Below, one piece after another: positions 7,937 through 15,950 of a stretch of 25,247 nt of DNA (position 1 is its first letter; each line of letters starts with the position of its first letter). The translations under genes and the position numbers were made by a program. The notes under the pieces were generated by a model. That model was not told where the DNA came from. It saw nothing but the letters and a program-made list of their open reading frames with translations, and searched no databases. Source of the DNA: RGIG3009 sp964389495 (GTDB lineage: Bacteria; Bacillota; Clostridia; Oscillospirales; Acutalibacteraceae); contig CAYMDU010000013.1 of the NCBI GenBank assembly GCA_964389495.1, forward strand, positions 1-25,247, given 5' to 3'.

Positions 7937-8738
7937 TATCACCATCGGCCAGTTTTTCCCCGGCCATTCGCTTTTGCACCGCATGGATCCGCGCGTGAAG
8001 TTGGCATTGACTTTTGCCTACATTGTTGTGATTTTTATTCCCGACAACTGGGTCGGCTTGGGTTTGTCTGTTTCGTTTTTGGTGCTGTGCGTGGGGCTGT
8101 CCCACATTCCCTGCAAGTTGCTTTTAAAAGGGATAAAGCCCGTGCTGCCATTGCTCCTGTTCACTTCTTTGATCAATATATTCTATGTCGATGGTCGCGT
8201 ACTGCTCCGCATTGGAATTTTAACCATCACCATCGAGGGCGTTTATACAGCCTGCTTTATTGCTTTACGTATTTTGTGCCTCATTGCGGCCAGTTCCTTG
8301 CTCACCTATACCACATCCCCCACAACGCTAACCGATGCCTTGGAACGGTTACTGAGTCCGTTGCGACACCTTCGCGTTCCGGTGCACGAAATCGCCATGA
8401 TGATGACCATTGCCTTGCGCTTTATCCCCACTCTAATTGAGGAAACCGATAAAATCATGTCTGCCCAAAAAGCACGCGGTGCCGACATGGAAAGCGGCAA
8501 CTTGTTGCAACGCGTTCGCGCACTGATTCCCGTGCTTGTGCCCTTATTTGTTTCCTCATTCCGCCGCGCTTATGATTTGGCAACAGCCATGGAATGCCGC
8601 TGCTACCACGGCGGGGAAGGACGCACACGCATGAAGCAACTGCACATACAGAAGCGCGATGTGCTGTCGCTTGTGGCCACATTGTTGCTGATTGTTTGTT
8701 TGATCAGTAGCAATCAACTTGTTCCGGCGGTAATTTAA
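7926..8738 (+). CDS. ecfT: ECF transporter transmembrane coupling protein EcfT (CbiQ family)
   Basis: EcfT is the membrane scaffold that transmits ATPase motion to vitamin-specific S-components. This 270-residue protein starts with the family motif SLLHRMDPRVKL (15-26), followed by hydrophobic segments. The C-terminal cytoplasmic coupling helices carry AQKARGADM and later AMECRCYHGGEGRTRM. The first matches the usual Ala-Arg-Gly coupling motif; in the second, Cys replaces Ala and Gly around the Arg. The final hydrophobic segment (about 245-268) closes the protein. The ATG at 7926 follows GGGGAGG (7911-7917) and overlaps the end of ecfA2. truA begins 12 bp downstream. Confidence 0.92.
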   Translation: MLSDITIGQFFPGHSLLHRMDPRVKLALTFAYIVVIFIPDNWVGLGLSVSFLVLCVGLSHIPCKLLLKGIKPVLPLLLFTSLINIFYVDGRVLLRIGILTITIEGVYTACFIALRILCLIAASSLLTYTTSPTTLTDALERLLSPLRHLRVPVHEIAMMMTIALRFIPTLIEETDKIMSAQKARGADMESGNLLQRVRALIPVLVPLFVSSFRRAYDLATAMECRCYHGGEGRTRMKQLHIQKRDVLSLVATLLLIVCLISSNQLVPAVI

Positions 8739-8750
8739 AGGAGGATTTGC

Positions 8751-9509
8751 ATGAACCGGCTGCTGCTGACATTACAATACGACGGTTCCCGTTATCACGG
8801 TTGGCAAGTTCAGCCCAATGCAATCACCGTGCAGGAAACTTTGCAAAATGCCGTGGAACAAATCACCGGTTTGCGTCTGGGTATCACCGGTTGCAGTCGC
8901 ACCGATGCCGGTGTTCATGCACGGCGATTTTATTGTACCATGGACATTCCCCCAAAACCGGCAGTTGCGGAATTGCATCGGGCGCTAAACGCCGTGTTGC
9001 CGTCTGATATTGTTGTACTGGAATGTCGCCCTGTGTTGCCGTCGTTCCACCCTCGGTATTCCGCTTGTAAGAAACGCTATGTCTATCATATTTGGAACGG
9101 AACAACTCGTTCTCCGTTCTGCACATCCTACGCGTTAACAGTGCACAATCCATTGGATATCGCATCCCTGAACGAAACCGCTTCCTTGTTCTTAGGCCGG
9201 CACAATTTTTCCGCATTTTGCTCGGCAGGCAGCGCGGTGGAGGATAAATGCCGCACAGTGTTCCGTTCCGAGGTCGTTCGTCAAGGCGATCTTGTGGACT
9301 ATATTGTAGAAGCAGACGGATTCTTATATAACATGGTTCGCATCATGGTTGGAACACTGTTGGATGTACACAACGGCCGTTTGAATAATGCTTCTGTTTT
9401 GCAAGCACTGCTCACCGGTCAACGCGAACTTGCCGGCATCACCGCCCCGCCGCAGGGATTGTTTTTAGATGAGGTGTTTTACACAGATGAGCAAGAAAAA
9501 GACAGATAG
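8751..9509 (+). CDS. truA: tRNA pseudouridine synthase A (positions 38-40)
   Basis: TruA isomerises uridines 38, 39 and 40 in the tRNA anticodon stem to pseudouridine. The 252-residue protein is of normal length and starts MNRLLLTLQYDGSRYHGWQVQP. The catalytic motif GCSRTDAGVHA (48-58) contains the nucleophilic aspartate D52. Later family segments are present: KKRYVYHIW (about 107-115), the HNFSAFC stretch (about 154-160) and FLYNMVRIMVGTLLDV. The ATG at 8751 is preceded by AAAGGAGG. Its position after ecfT is the common firmicute order. The next gene starts inside it, overlapping by 23 bp. Confidence 0.95.
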   Translation: MNRLLLTLQYDGSRYHGWQVQPNAITVQETLQNAVEQITGLRLGITGCSRTDAGVHARRFYCTMDIPPKPAVAELHRALNAVLPSDIVVLECRPVLPSFHPRYSACKKRYVYHIWNGTTRSPFCTSYALTVHNPLDIASLNETASLFLGRHNFSAFCSAGSAVEDKCRTVFRSEVVRQGDLVDYIVEADGFLYNMVRIMVGTLLDVHNGRLNNASVLQALLTGQRELAGITAPPQGLFLDEVFYTDEQEKDR

Positions 9510-10665
9510 CGATACTCGCACACGAAATCGGCATAGCAATTATCGTCCTTGGCTGCGACTGTTCAAACGCTTGGCCGTCCTTTGCGCTGTTTTGTTGATT
9601 GGCTTTTTGTTATGGCGTAATTGGGAAAAAATCGCACCAGAGGCTTTGCTGGACTGGACAGAGCAACAATTCGGCGATGTGGAAGCTGGTGAAGGGTTCC
9701 CGTGCGGAGTTGCCGGCAATTCTGTGATTGCTATGTCCGAGGTGAATCAGCATTTAGCGGTATTAAGTGACACCTCGCTGCGTTTTTATAATGCTTCTGC
9801 CGCCTGCGTTGCTGAACGCGCACACTCTTTTACCGACCCGTATTTGTGCACGGCGGGAAAATATGTGTTACTTGCTGAAATCGGAGGCAGCCGAATTCGA
9901 TGGGACACCCGTCGCGAAACGGTGGGGGAGCTGGAACTGGAAAATCGTAAAATCCATGCAGCCGATCTTCTCTCGAACGGTACTGTTGCACTGGTCCTTA
10001 ACAGCACTTCGCAAAGCTATCTTTCGGAAATAACCGTAATGACAATTCAAGGGAAAACCGAATTTTCTTATCAAAGCAGTAAGTATCTGCTCACCGATGT
10101 TTCTCTTTCACCCGACGGGCGAAAATTGGCAGTATTGGGCACCACCGCCGAAAATGGGGTGCTAAAATCCTCGCTTTTGGTTATCACCCTATCTTCCGGC
10201 GAGGTCAAAGAGTACACCGGTACCGATGTGTTGCTCCACACCGTTCATTACTATTCTTCGGGATGTATTCTTGCTGTTGGCGATTGCGAAATTTGGTCGT
10301 TGTCTTCCGCTGGCTCGCAGCCGGAAATCATTTCGTGCGATGGGTATGAACCGGTGGGGTATGCGGTTACTTCTTCGCTTTTCGGCGTAGCATTACGCCG
10401 CAGCGGTTCCACCGATTCCGGAGAACTGTGGTTGTTCAACACCGGTGGAAAACGAATGTCGGTTTCTTCCTACACCGGCGCCTACCGTTCTTTGTCCGCC
10501 AAAGGAACAACAGCTTTGTTGCTAACCGATCAAACCATGTACGAAACAAAGCTCAACGGATCCGAAACGCAGTACAAAGCACCTTCCGATTCCTTGAAAG
10601 CCGTTCTTTACCGCGGATCGCCGTTGTTGCTCACTTTAAGCGAGCTGAAAAGAGCGGAAAATTAA
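9487..10665 (+). CDS. Membrane-anchored beta-propeller-like protein (DUF5711-type)
   Basis: The gene encodes about 392 residues from the ATG at 9487 (MSKKKTDSD). An in-frame ATG at 9469 adds six residues and would sit directly on the GAGGTG I take as the ribosome site, so 9487 is preferred although its spacing is somewhat long. A basic N-terminus precedes one TM helix (about 28-44, LAVLCAVLLIGFLLW). The rest is extracytoplasmic and repeats short strands such as HLAVLSDTSLRFYN, DVSLSPDGRKLAVLG and GELWLFNTGGKR, which look like WD40/propeller blades. I think it matches DUF5711, uncharacterised proteins of Clostridia, from memory only. It overlaps truA by 23 bp, so it is expressed with the ECF-truA operon. 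Its function is unknown. Confidence 0.75.
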   Translation: MSKKKTDSDTRTRNRHSNYRPWLRLFKRLAVLCAVLLIGFLLWRNWEKIAPEALLDWTEQQFGDVEAGEGFPCGVAGNSVIAMSEVNQHLAVLSDTSLRFYNASAACVAERAHSFTDPYLCTAGKYVLLAEIGGSRIRWDTRRETVGELELENRKIHAADLLSNGTVALVLNSTSQSYLSEITVMTIQGKTEFSYQSSKYLLTDVSLSPDGRKLAVLGTTAENGVLKSSLLVITLSSGEVKEYTGTDVLLHTVHYYSSGCILAVGDCEIWSLSSAGSQPEIISCDGYEPVGYAVTSSLFGVALRRSGSTDSGELWLFNTGGKRMSVSSYTGAYRSLSAKGTTALLLTDQTMYETKLNGSETQYKAPSDSLKAVLYRGSPLLLTLSELKRAEN

Positions 10666-10675
10666 AACAAGCCAC

Positions 10676-10704
10676 TTGTACTTTGTTAATAAAAATGATA
10701 AGAT
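10676..10704 (+). promoter_or_regulatory. Probable promoter of the cvpA-pgsA-clp segment
   Basis: TTGTAC (10676-10681), a 17-bp spacer and TAAGAT (10699-10704) lie 31 bp before the cvpA start, in a short AT-rich gap after the DUF5711-type gene. Both boxes are imperfect. Confidence 0.4.
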
Positions 10705-10735
10705 AGCATTATCCTGTTGTGAGGAGGGATACCGT

Positions 10736-11443
10736 ATGGCCTATATTTTGGATGGTATCATTCTGTTGTTAATGGCGCTCACCGTATTTTTCGGTTACCG
10801 TCACGGATTTCTAAAATCAGTGGTACAAATTGTTGGATTCATCGCCGCTTTTGTATTGGCGCTCACTTTTAGTTCACCGCTTGCATCGTGGACTTTTGAC
10901 GGATTGATGGCCGAAGGAATTGAAACGCAACTCAACGAATCACTGGTTGGCGTTACCGAAGTTCCTTCTGCAGAAAAACTCGGCGAACTGCTCACCGGTT
11001 TGCCCACTTCTGTGATCTCGGTTTTGGAAAATAGTACCCAGCTGCAATCCGCATTGGACAGCCTGGATAATTCGGTTGCCGCCACCACAGCCACCTTGGC
11101 CAACACCTTGCTCACACGCATTATCCGTCCTATTGTGGTTTCCCTTCTGCAATTTGTGTTTTTCATTATTTTGTTTGTGCTATTCTCTTTGGTAGCCCGC
11201 TTGTTAACAAAGCTAATAAAGCCCGTCACAAAGCTGCCCTTAATTCGCCAAATCGACGGAACGCTGGGGGCGGTATTGGGGGCAATCAAAGGTGTTCTGC
11301 TTGTATTGATTTTCACAGCATTTGTACAACTGATTGCCGCTACCGGTACCGAAAACAGCATGCTGTCTTTGGATAGTCTTGATAAAACATTTCTCACCCG
11401 CTGGGTTTTGAGTGTCAATCCCATTTTGAGCACCATTCACTGA
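10736..11443 (+). CDS. CvpA family membrane protein
   Basis: The 235-residue protein starts MAYILDGIILLLMALTVFFG, then YRHGFLKSVVQIVGFIAAF. This is the N-terminal signature of CvpA/colicin V production-type proteins: an LD near the start of helix 1 and a short turn with G-F before helix 2. Two further hydrophobic helices follow (about 140-165 and 190-215), separated from the first pair by a Ser/Thr-rich extracytoplasmic loop of about 85 residues that is longer than I expect in short CvpA proteins. The ATG at 10736 has GAGGAGGG 7 bp upstream, so the open frame extending back to 10676 is not used. CvpA proteins affect envelope homeostasis in some bacteria, but their biochemical role is unresolved. 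The neighbouring pgsA suggests an envelope context. Confidence 0.82.
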   Translation: MAYILDGIILLLMALTVFFGYRHGFLKSVVQIVGFIAAFVLALTFSSPLASWTFDGLMAEGIETQLNESLVGVTEVPSAEKLGELLTGLPTSVISVLENSTQLQSALDSLDNSVAATTATLANTLLTRIIRPIVVSLLQFVFFIILFVLFSLVARLLTKLIKPVTKLPLIRQIDGTLGAVLGAIKGVLLVLIFTAFVQLIAATGTENSMLSLDSLDKTFLTRWVLSVNPILSTIH

Positions 11444-11497
11444 TGTAACAAATAGTTGGCCGGTGTGCCATTTTCATTTAAGTACAGGAGCAAAAAC

Positions 11498-12073
11498 ATG
11501 GAACGATTGAATTTTGTTTGGAACATCCCGAATACGCTGTCACTGGCACGGTTGCTTTTGCTGCCAGTATTCGCCATTGTCTACCTTAACGGCGATTTGT
11601 ACTTGTCAATGGGCGTGCTGGCGCTCTCCGGTCTAACCGACCTGCTCGACGGATTCATCGCTCGCCGCTACAATCAAATCACGGAAATCGGAAAATTGCT
11701 GGATCCCATTGCCGATAAGCTCACACAAATCATTGTGCTGATTTGCCTAACCATCCGCAATCCTTCACTCATTCCTTTGTTTGTTATTTGTCTGTTCAAA
11801 GAACTTTTGCAGGCCATCGGCGGGTGGATTTTGCTTTCCCGTAATGAGATCATACGCAGCTCAAATTGGTATGGCAAAATTTCCACCTTCACATTCTACA
11901 TTGTCATGTTGCTCATTGCCGTGTGGACAAACATGCCAAACTGGTTGCTAAAACTGTTAATAGCACTGGTAGCCGTTACCATGCTGTTTGCTTTCTTTAT
12001 GTATTTGTTTGTTTATTTCAAGTTGCGCCGTGACAAAGCGGAGCAACAAAACTCTCATGATGCTACAACCTAA
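11498..12073 (+). CDS. pgsA: CDP-diacylglycerol-glycerol-3-phosphate 3-phosphatidyltransferase
   Basis: PgsA makes phosphatidylglycerol phosphate from CDP-diacylglycerol and glycerol 3-phosphate, the committed step to phosphatidylglycerol. The 191-residue membrane protein carries a complete CDP-alcohol phosphatidyltransferase motif with D48, D51-G52, A55-R56, G65, D69 and D73 (DGFIARRYNQITEIGKLLDP spans 51-70). It starts MERLNFVWNIPNTLSLARLL, and NIPNTLSLARL is the usual PgsA opening. Several hydrophobic helices follow, and the tail is basic. The ATG at 11498 has AGGAG about 9 bp upstream; an open frame extends back to 11456 but has no better start. It ends 12 bp before the Clp gene. Confidence 0.92.
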   Translation: MERLNFVWNIPNTLSLARLLLLPVFAIVYLNGDLYLSMGVLALSGLTDLLDGFIARRYNQITEIGKLLDPIADKLTQIIVLICLTIRNPSLIPLFVICLFKELLQAIGGWILLSRNEIIRSSNWYGKISTFTFYIVMLLIAVWTNMPNWLLKLLIALVAVTMLFAFFMYLFVYFKLRRDKAEQQNSHDATT

Positions 12074-12085
12074 AAGGAGATTGCT

Positions 12086-14341
12086 ATGCTGTGTTCCCGT
12101 TGTAAAAAACGCCCCGCTGTTGTGTTTATCACCCGCATGGAAGGTGAAGACAGCAAAAACGAAGGGCTGTGCCTCACCTGCGCCAAAGAACTGGGAATTA
12201 AACCGGTTGACGATTTGCTGCAAAAATTCGGCATTGGTCAAGAAGAACTCGAAGCCATGGACGAGCAGTTGGGAGAAATGATGATTCCCGACGGTGAGGA
12301 AGATACCGAAGACTTTGTTCCCGGTGGTGCTGCTACTTTTCCGTTTTTTCAAAACTTGTTTGGCAAACAAGCCGAATCTTCTCAGGAAGAAGCGACCGTT
12401 TCTTCCGAAAAAGAAGCCAAGAAAAAATCCCAAAAGCGGAAATATTTGGACAGCTATTGCACCAACCTCACACAAAAAGCAGCAGATGGGCAGTTGGATG
12501 CCATTATCGGACGCGATCGCGAAATTTATCGTGCCATTCAAATTTTGTGTCGCCGCAGCAAAAACAACCCGTGTTTGATTGGTGAGCCGGGCGTTGGGAA
12601 AACCGCCATTGCCGAAGGCCTTGCGTTACGTATTGCAGCCGGCAAAGTGCCTTATAAATTGCAAAACAAGGAATTGCATTTGCTGGATTTAACGGCTTTG
12701 GTTGCCGGCACCCAATTTCGTGGGCAATTTGAAAGTCGAATCAAAGGATTGATTGAAGAAGTTAAAGCGCAGGGGAACATTATCCTGTTCATCGACGAGG
12801 TGCACACATTGGTGGGAACCGGCGATTCGGAAGGAAGCATGTCGGCCGCCAACATCTTAAAGCCCGCTTTATCGCGTGGAGAAATCCAAGTGATTGGTGC
12901 TACCACTTTCACAGAATATCGTAAGCATATTGAAAAAGATGCGGCCTTGGAACGCCGCTTTCAACCCATTCGTGTAGAAGAGCCCTCAATGGAAGAAGCA
13001 ACGGAAATGCTGTGCGGTATTCGCAAATACTACGAAGAATATCACGGTGTCACCGTTAGCGAAGCGATTGTGCGGCAAGCTGTTACTCTGTCCGAACGCT
13101 ATATTACCGACCGCTATTTGCCGGACAAAGCCATCGATTTGTTGGATGAAGCATGCACAGCCGCCGCACTTCAAAACACAAAAGCCGATGACTATGCCAA
13201 ATTACTGTTGCATGCCGATTCTTTGCGTCGGCAAGAGTCGGAATTAACGACGCAAGAAACCGTGGATTATGAACAGCTGGCCAATCTGAGAGCCGATTTG
13301 CTGAAAACCGAACAGGAAATCGAAGCCATTCGCCCAGAGGCCATCAGTGCACCGGTTACCAACCAGCATTTGGCCGGCGTAATTGAACTGTGGACCGGAA
13401 TTCCGGCTTCTAAAATTCGCGAAGACGAGTTGGAAAAACTGGCCGGCTTGGAAAACGAACTCAAACAACACATTATCGGTCAAGACGAAGCCGTACAGTT
13501 GGTGGCGGCAGCTATTCGGCGCAATCGTGTACAAATCAGTCCACGCCGCCGCCCGGCTTCCTTTATTTTCGTTGGACCAACCGGCGTTGGAAAAACCGAA
13601 CTTGTCAAAGTGCTGGCTGCACAGTTGTTTGATACACCGGATACTTTGATTCGGTTGGATATGTCGGAGTTTATGGAAAAGCACGCTGTATCCCGTCTCA
13701 TCGGTTCACCGCCAGGCTATGTTGGGTATGACGAAGCGGGGCAGCTCACCGAAAAAGTGCGCCGCAAGCCCTACTCGGTGATTTTGTTTGACGAAATTGA
13801 AAAAGCACATCCCGATGTGTTGAATTTACTCTTGCAAATTTTAGACGAAGGACGTGTAACCGACGCACACGGGCGCGTTGTGAATTTTGAAAACACGGTT
13901 GTTGTTATGACTTCCAACGCAGGGAGTCAATTCCATGAAGCCCTGATGGGCTTTGGAAAATCCAATGCGGAAGCATCGCACGATCGTGCTACCAAAGCGT
14001 TATCGGAATTTTTGCGTCCGGAATTTATCGGCCGTGTGGATGAAATTGTGCATTTTTCGCCGCTCAGTGAAGAGAACTACAAAGAGATTGCCGTGCTTAT
14101 GTTGAATGAATTGCGCCAACCGTTGGCAGAGCGCAACATCACGGTAACATGGGACGAAACCGTACCTTTGTTGTTGGCTCAACGCGCCACAGGTGGAAAA
14201 AGAGGTGCCAGAGAATTGCGCAATGCCATTCGCCGTGAAATTGAAAATCCTTTGGCAACCTTGTTGGTGGAACATCGGGCCGACAACATCACCGCCGTTT
14301 CCATCACCGCAAACGGAACCGCCATCTGTTTGCAGGTGTAG
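12086..14341 (+). CDS. Zinc-finger AAA+ Clp unfoldase (ClpE/ClpC-like)
   Basis: This 751-residue Hsp100 ATPase probably feeds proteins to ClpP. The N-terminus is a four-cysteine zinc finger (C3, C6, C29, C32) in place of the usual Clp-N repeats, the ClpE arrangement. An acidic linker (about 55-80) and a Lys-rich segment (110-119) precede AAA-1, which has Walker A GEPGVGKT (166-173), Walker B LFIDEVH (234-240) and sensor GATTFTEY (271-278). A short middle region (about 362-425) has no full ClpB-like coiled coil. AAA-2 has GPTGVGKT (497-504), LFDEIEKAHPD (567-577) and TSNAG (609-613). MGF at 621-623 sits where ClpC/ClpE carry the ClpP-binding loop. No clpP, mcsA or ctsR gene is in the window. 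The ATG at 12086 follows AAAAGGAGA. Confidence 0.92.
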   Translation: MLCSRCKKRPAVVFITRMEGEDSKNEGLCLTCAKELGIKPVDDLLQKFGIGQEELEAMDEQLGEMMIPDGEEDTEDFVPGGAATFPFFQNLFGKQAESSQEEATVSSEKEAKKKSQKRKYLDSYCTNLTQKAADGQLDAIIGRDREIYRAIQILCRRSKNNPCLIGEPGVGKTAIAEGLALRIAAGKVPYKLQNKELHLLDLTALVAGTQFRGQFESRIKGLIEEVKAQGNIILFIDEVHTLVGTGDSEGSMSAANILKPALSRGEIQVIGATTFTEYRKHIEKDAALERRFQPIRVEEPSMEEATEMLCGIRKYYEEYHGVTVSEAIVRQAVTLSERYITDRYLPDKAIDLLDEACTAAALQNTKADDYAKLLLHADSLRRQESELTTQETVDYEQLANLRADLLKTEQEIEAIRPEAISAPVTNQHLAGVIELWTGIPASKIREDELEKLAGLENELKQHIIGQDEAVQLVAAAIRRNRVQISPRRRPASFIFVGPTGVGKTELVKVLAAQLFDTPDTLIRLDMSEFMEKHAVSRLIGSPPGYVGYDEAGQLTEKVRRKPYSVILFDEIEKAHPDVLNLLLQILDEGRVTDAHGRVVNFENTVVVMTSNAGSQFHEALMGFGKSNAEASHDRATKALSEFLRPEFIGRVDEIVHFSPLSEENYKEIAVLMLNELRQPLAERNITVTWDETVPLLLAQRATGGKRGARELRNAIRREIENPLATLLVEHRADNITAVSITANGTAICLQV

Positions 14342-14353
14342 TTTCAAAACCCG

Positions 14354-14383
14354 TTGACAAAAGGCGAGCATTTCTGATATAAT
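14354..14383 (+). promoter_or_regulatory. Strong sigma-A promoter of the MATE gene
   Basis: Consensus TTGACA (14354-14359) and consensus TATAAT (14378-14383) are separated by 18 bp, with TGA directly before the -10 (extended -10). It starts 13 bp after the Clp stop codon. Confidence 0.85.
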
Positions 14384-14405
14384 TAATAGCAATCAATGAG
14401 CAACC

Positions 14406-14446
14406 AAAAGTGTGTAAGACCAATTGAATTGGCCTTGCACACTTTT
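14406..14446 (+). promoter_or_regulatory. Long stem-loop in the MATE mRNA leader (possible attenuator)
   Basis: AAAAGTGTG (14406-14414) pairs perfectly with CACACTTTT (14438-14446). Inside it CCAATT (14420-14425) pairs with AATTGG (14427-14432). The 5-nt segments between the two stems pair at four of five positions, one being a G-U pair. The nearly continuous hairpin lies about 15 nt after the expected transcription start and ends 6 nt before the AGGAGG ribosome site. TTTTAATTT on its 3' side could make it a weak terminator. No known riboswitch class was recognised. Confidence 0.6.
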
Positions 14447-14462
14447 AATTTAGGAGGAACTT

Positions 14463-15839
14463 ATGGACAACTTGAAACAAAACAAAATGGCAACCGAACC
14501 GTTGAACAAACTTTTTTGGAACATGGGCTTTCCCATGATGATTTCCATGATTTTACAGGCGTTATACAATGTGGTAGACAGCGCTTTTGTTGCAAATATT
14601 GACGGCATTGGAGCAATTGCCAACGAGGCTTTAACCTATGCTTTCCCCGTACAAATCCTAATTATCGCCGTGGGTGTTGGAACCGGGGTGGGGCTGAATA
14701 CTTTGATTTCCAAAAGCTTGGGTGAAAAAGACAGCAAAAGAGTGAATCAAATTGCCGGTAACGGAATCGTTTTGGCGTGCGCCATTTATTTGCTGTTTTT
14801 AGTATTCGGAATAGGCGGTTCTCGCTGGTTCATCGGTCTTTTTACCACAAACGAGGAAGTTGTCAAATTGGGGTCACAGTATCTTATGATTTGTTCTTCG
14901 CTTTCGTTGGGGTCCGTCGGATTTACCGTCTATGAAAGATTTTTACAAGCAACCGGTAAAACGGTGTATTCCACGGTGGCACAAATTTCGGGTGCAATCA
15001 TTAACATATTGTTCGATTACTTATTTATTTTCCCGCTAAACATGGGCGTTTGCGGGGCTGCTTGGGCAACGGTATTGGGGCAATTTGTGTCGTTGCTTGT
15101 TGCCATGATTTTTCACTATACCAAAAACCAAGAAATCAACGGAAACATCAAATACATCCGTCCGCAAATCAAAATCATCAAAGAAATATACTCCATTGGT
15201 ATTTCGGCAGCATTAATGCAAGGATTACTCTCTGTTATGATGGCGGGAATGAATATGATTTTGGGCTCCGCCAACGAGAACCCTACCGTTCTTGTGGGGG
15301 CATTCGGAATATATTATAAAATCCAGCAAATAGCATTGTTTGCTTGTTTTGGCCTTTCCAATACCATCATTACCATTCTTTCTTTTAACTACGGAATGAG
15401 AGATAAAGAACGCTCGCGACATTCTGTTAAATGCGGCATTGCCGACACGGTAATTGTTATGATAATTATAACGGTTTTGTTTGAGATTGTTGCCAAGCCG
15501 CTATCGCAACTGTTTGCTTTGTCCGGCAGTTCAACTGTGGAATTGATCGCTGTTTGCGAAAAGGCAACAAGAATTGCATCAACCGGATATATCTTTATGG
15601 GAATCAGTGTTGCGATTCAAGGTGTCTTTCAAGCCTTGGGGTATGCAGCGAAACCGCTTTTCACCGCGTTATGTCGCCTGGTGATTTTTGTATTTCCCAC
15701 AGCATATCTGTTCACACTTTCTGCTGATGTAACCAATACGGTTTGGTGGACTTTCCCGATTGCGGAATTAGCAACCGCCGTAATTTCTTATCTACTTTTA
15801 AAAAAGGTTGTCAAAAACAAGCTCGACTGTCTTTCTTGA
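14463..15839 (+). CDS. MATE family multidrug/toxin efflux transporter
   Basis: MATE transporters export cationic drugs or metabolites in exchange for Na+ or H+. The 458-residue, very hydrophobic protein fits the 12-helix, two-repeat family size. The first repeat opens with PMMISMILQALYNVVDSAFV (about 22-41) followed by IGAIANEALTYAFPVQILI, the classic DinF/NorM-like start. GVGTGVGLNTLISKSLGEKD lies in helix 2 and the following loop. The second repeat begins near LMQGLLSVMMAGMNMILG. No other domain is attached. The ATG at 14463 has AGGAGG 7 bp upstream. It is a single-gene unit with its own consensus promoter, a structured leader and a strong downstream terminator, and is slightly more AT-rich than the genes before it. 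The substrate is unknown. Confidence 0.92.
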   Translation: MDNLKQNKMATEPLNKLFWNMGFPMMISMILQALYNVVDSAFVANIDGIGAIANEALTYAFPVQILIIAVGVGTGVGLNTLISKSLGEKDSKRVNQIAGNGIVLACAIYLLFLVFGIGGSRWFIGLFTTNEEVVKLGSQYLMICSSLSLGSVGFTVYERFLQATGKTVYSTVAQISGAIINILFDYLFIFPLNMGVCGAAWATVLGQFVSLLVAMIFHYTKNQEINGNIKYIRPQIKIIKEIYSIGISAALMQGLLSVMMAGMNMILGSANENPTVLVGAFGIYYKIQQIALFACFGLSNTIITILSFNYGMRDKERSRHSVKCGIADTVIVMIIITVLFEIVAKPLSQLFALSGSSTVELIAVCEKATRIASTGYIFMGISVAIQGVFQALGYAAKPLFTALCRLVIFVFPTAYLFTLSADVTNTVWWTFPIAELATAVISYLLLKKVVKNKLDCLS

Positions 15840-15866
15840 AAAACAACAAAACAAATTACATAGGAT

Positions 15867-15900
15867 AAAGCCCTTGCCGCATGGAAGCGGCAAGGGCTTT
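15867..15900. terminator. Bidirectional rho-independent terminator
   Basis: A perfect 14-bp stem, AAAGCCCTTGCCGC (15867-15880) and GCGGCAAGGGCTTT (15887-15900), encloses a 6-nt loop. It lies between the convergent MATE and fucosidase genes. The A/T ends of the stem provide a short U-run on both strands. Confidence 0.88.
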
Positions 15901-15950
15901 GAGCTGAAAACAAGGTAATTAACATTGCACTGATTGAAAATTATTGCGGT

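Noticed and set aside
10801..11436. 211-codon open frame on the minus strand opposite cvpA
   Set aside because: No ribosome site or family resemblance; the opposite strand encodes a CvpA-like membrane protein with a strong ribosome site.
14396..14602. Short open frame starting in the MATE leader
   Set aside because: It has no ribosome site and runs out of frame into the MATE gene. The leader is better explained by the stem-loop.
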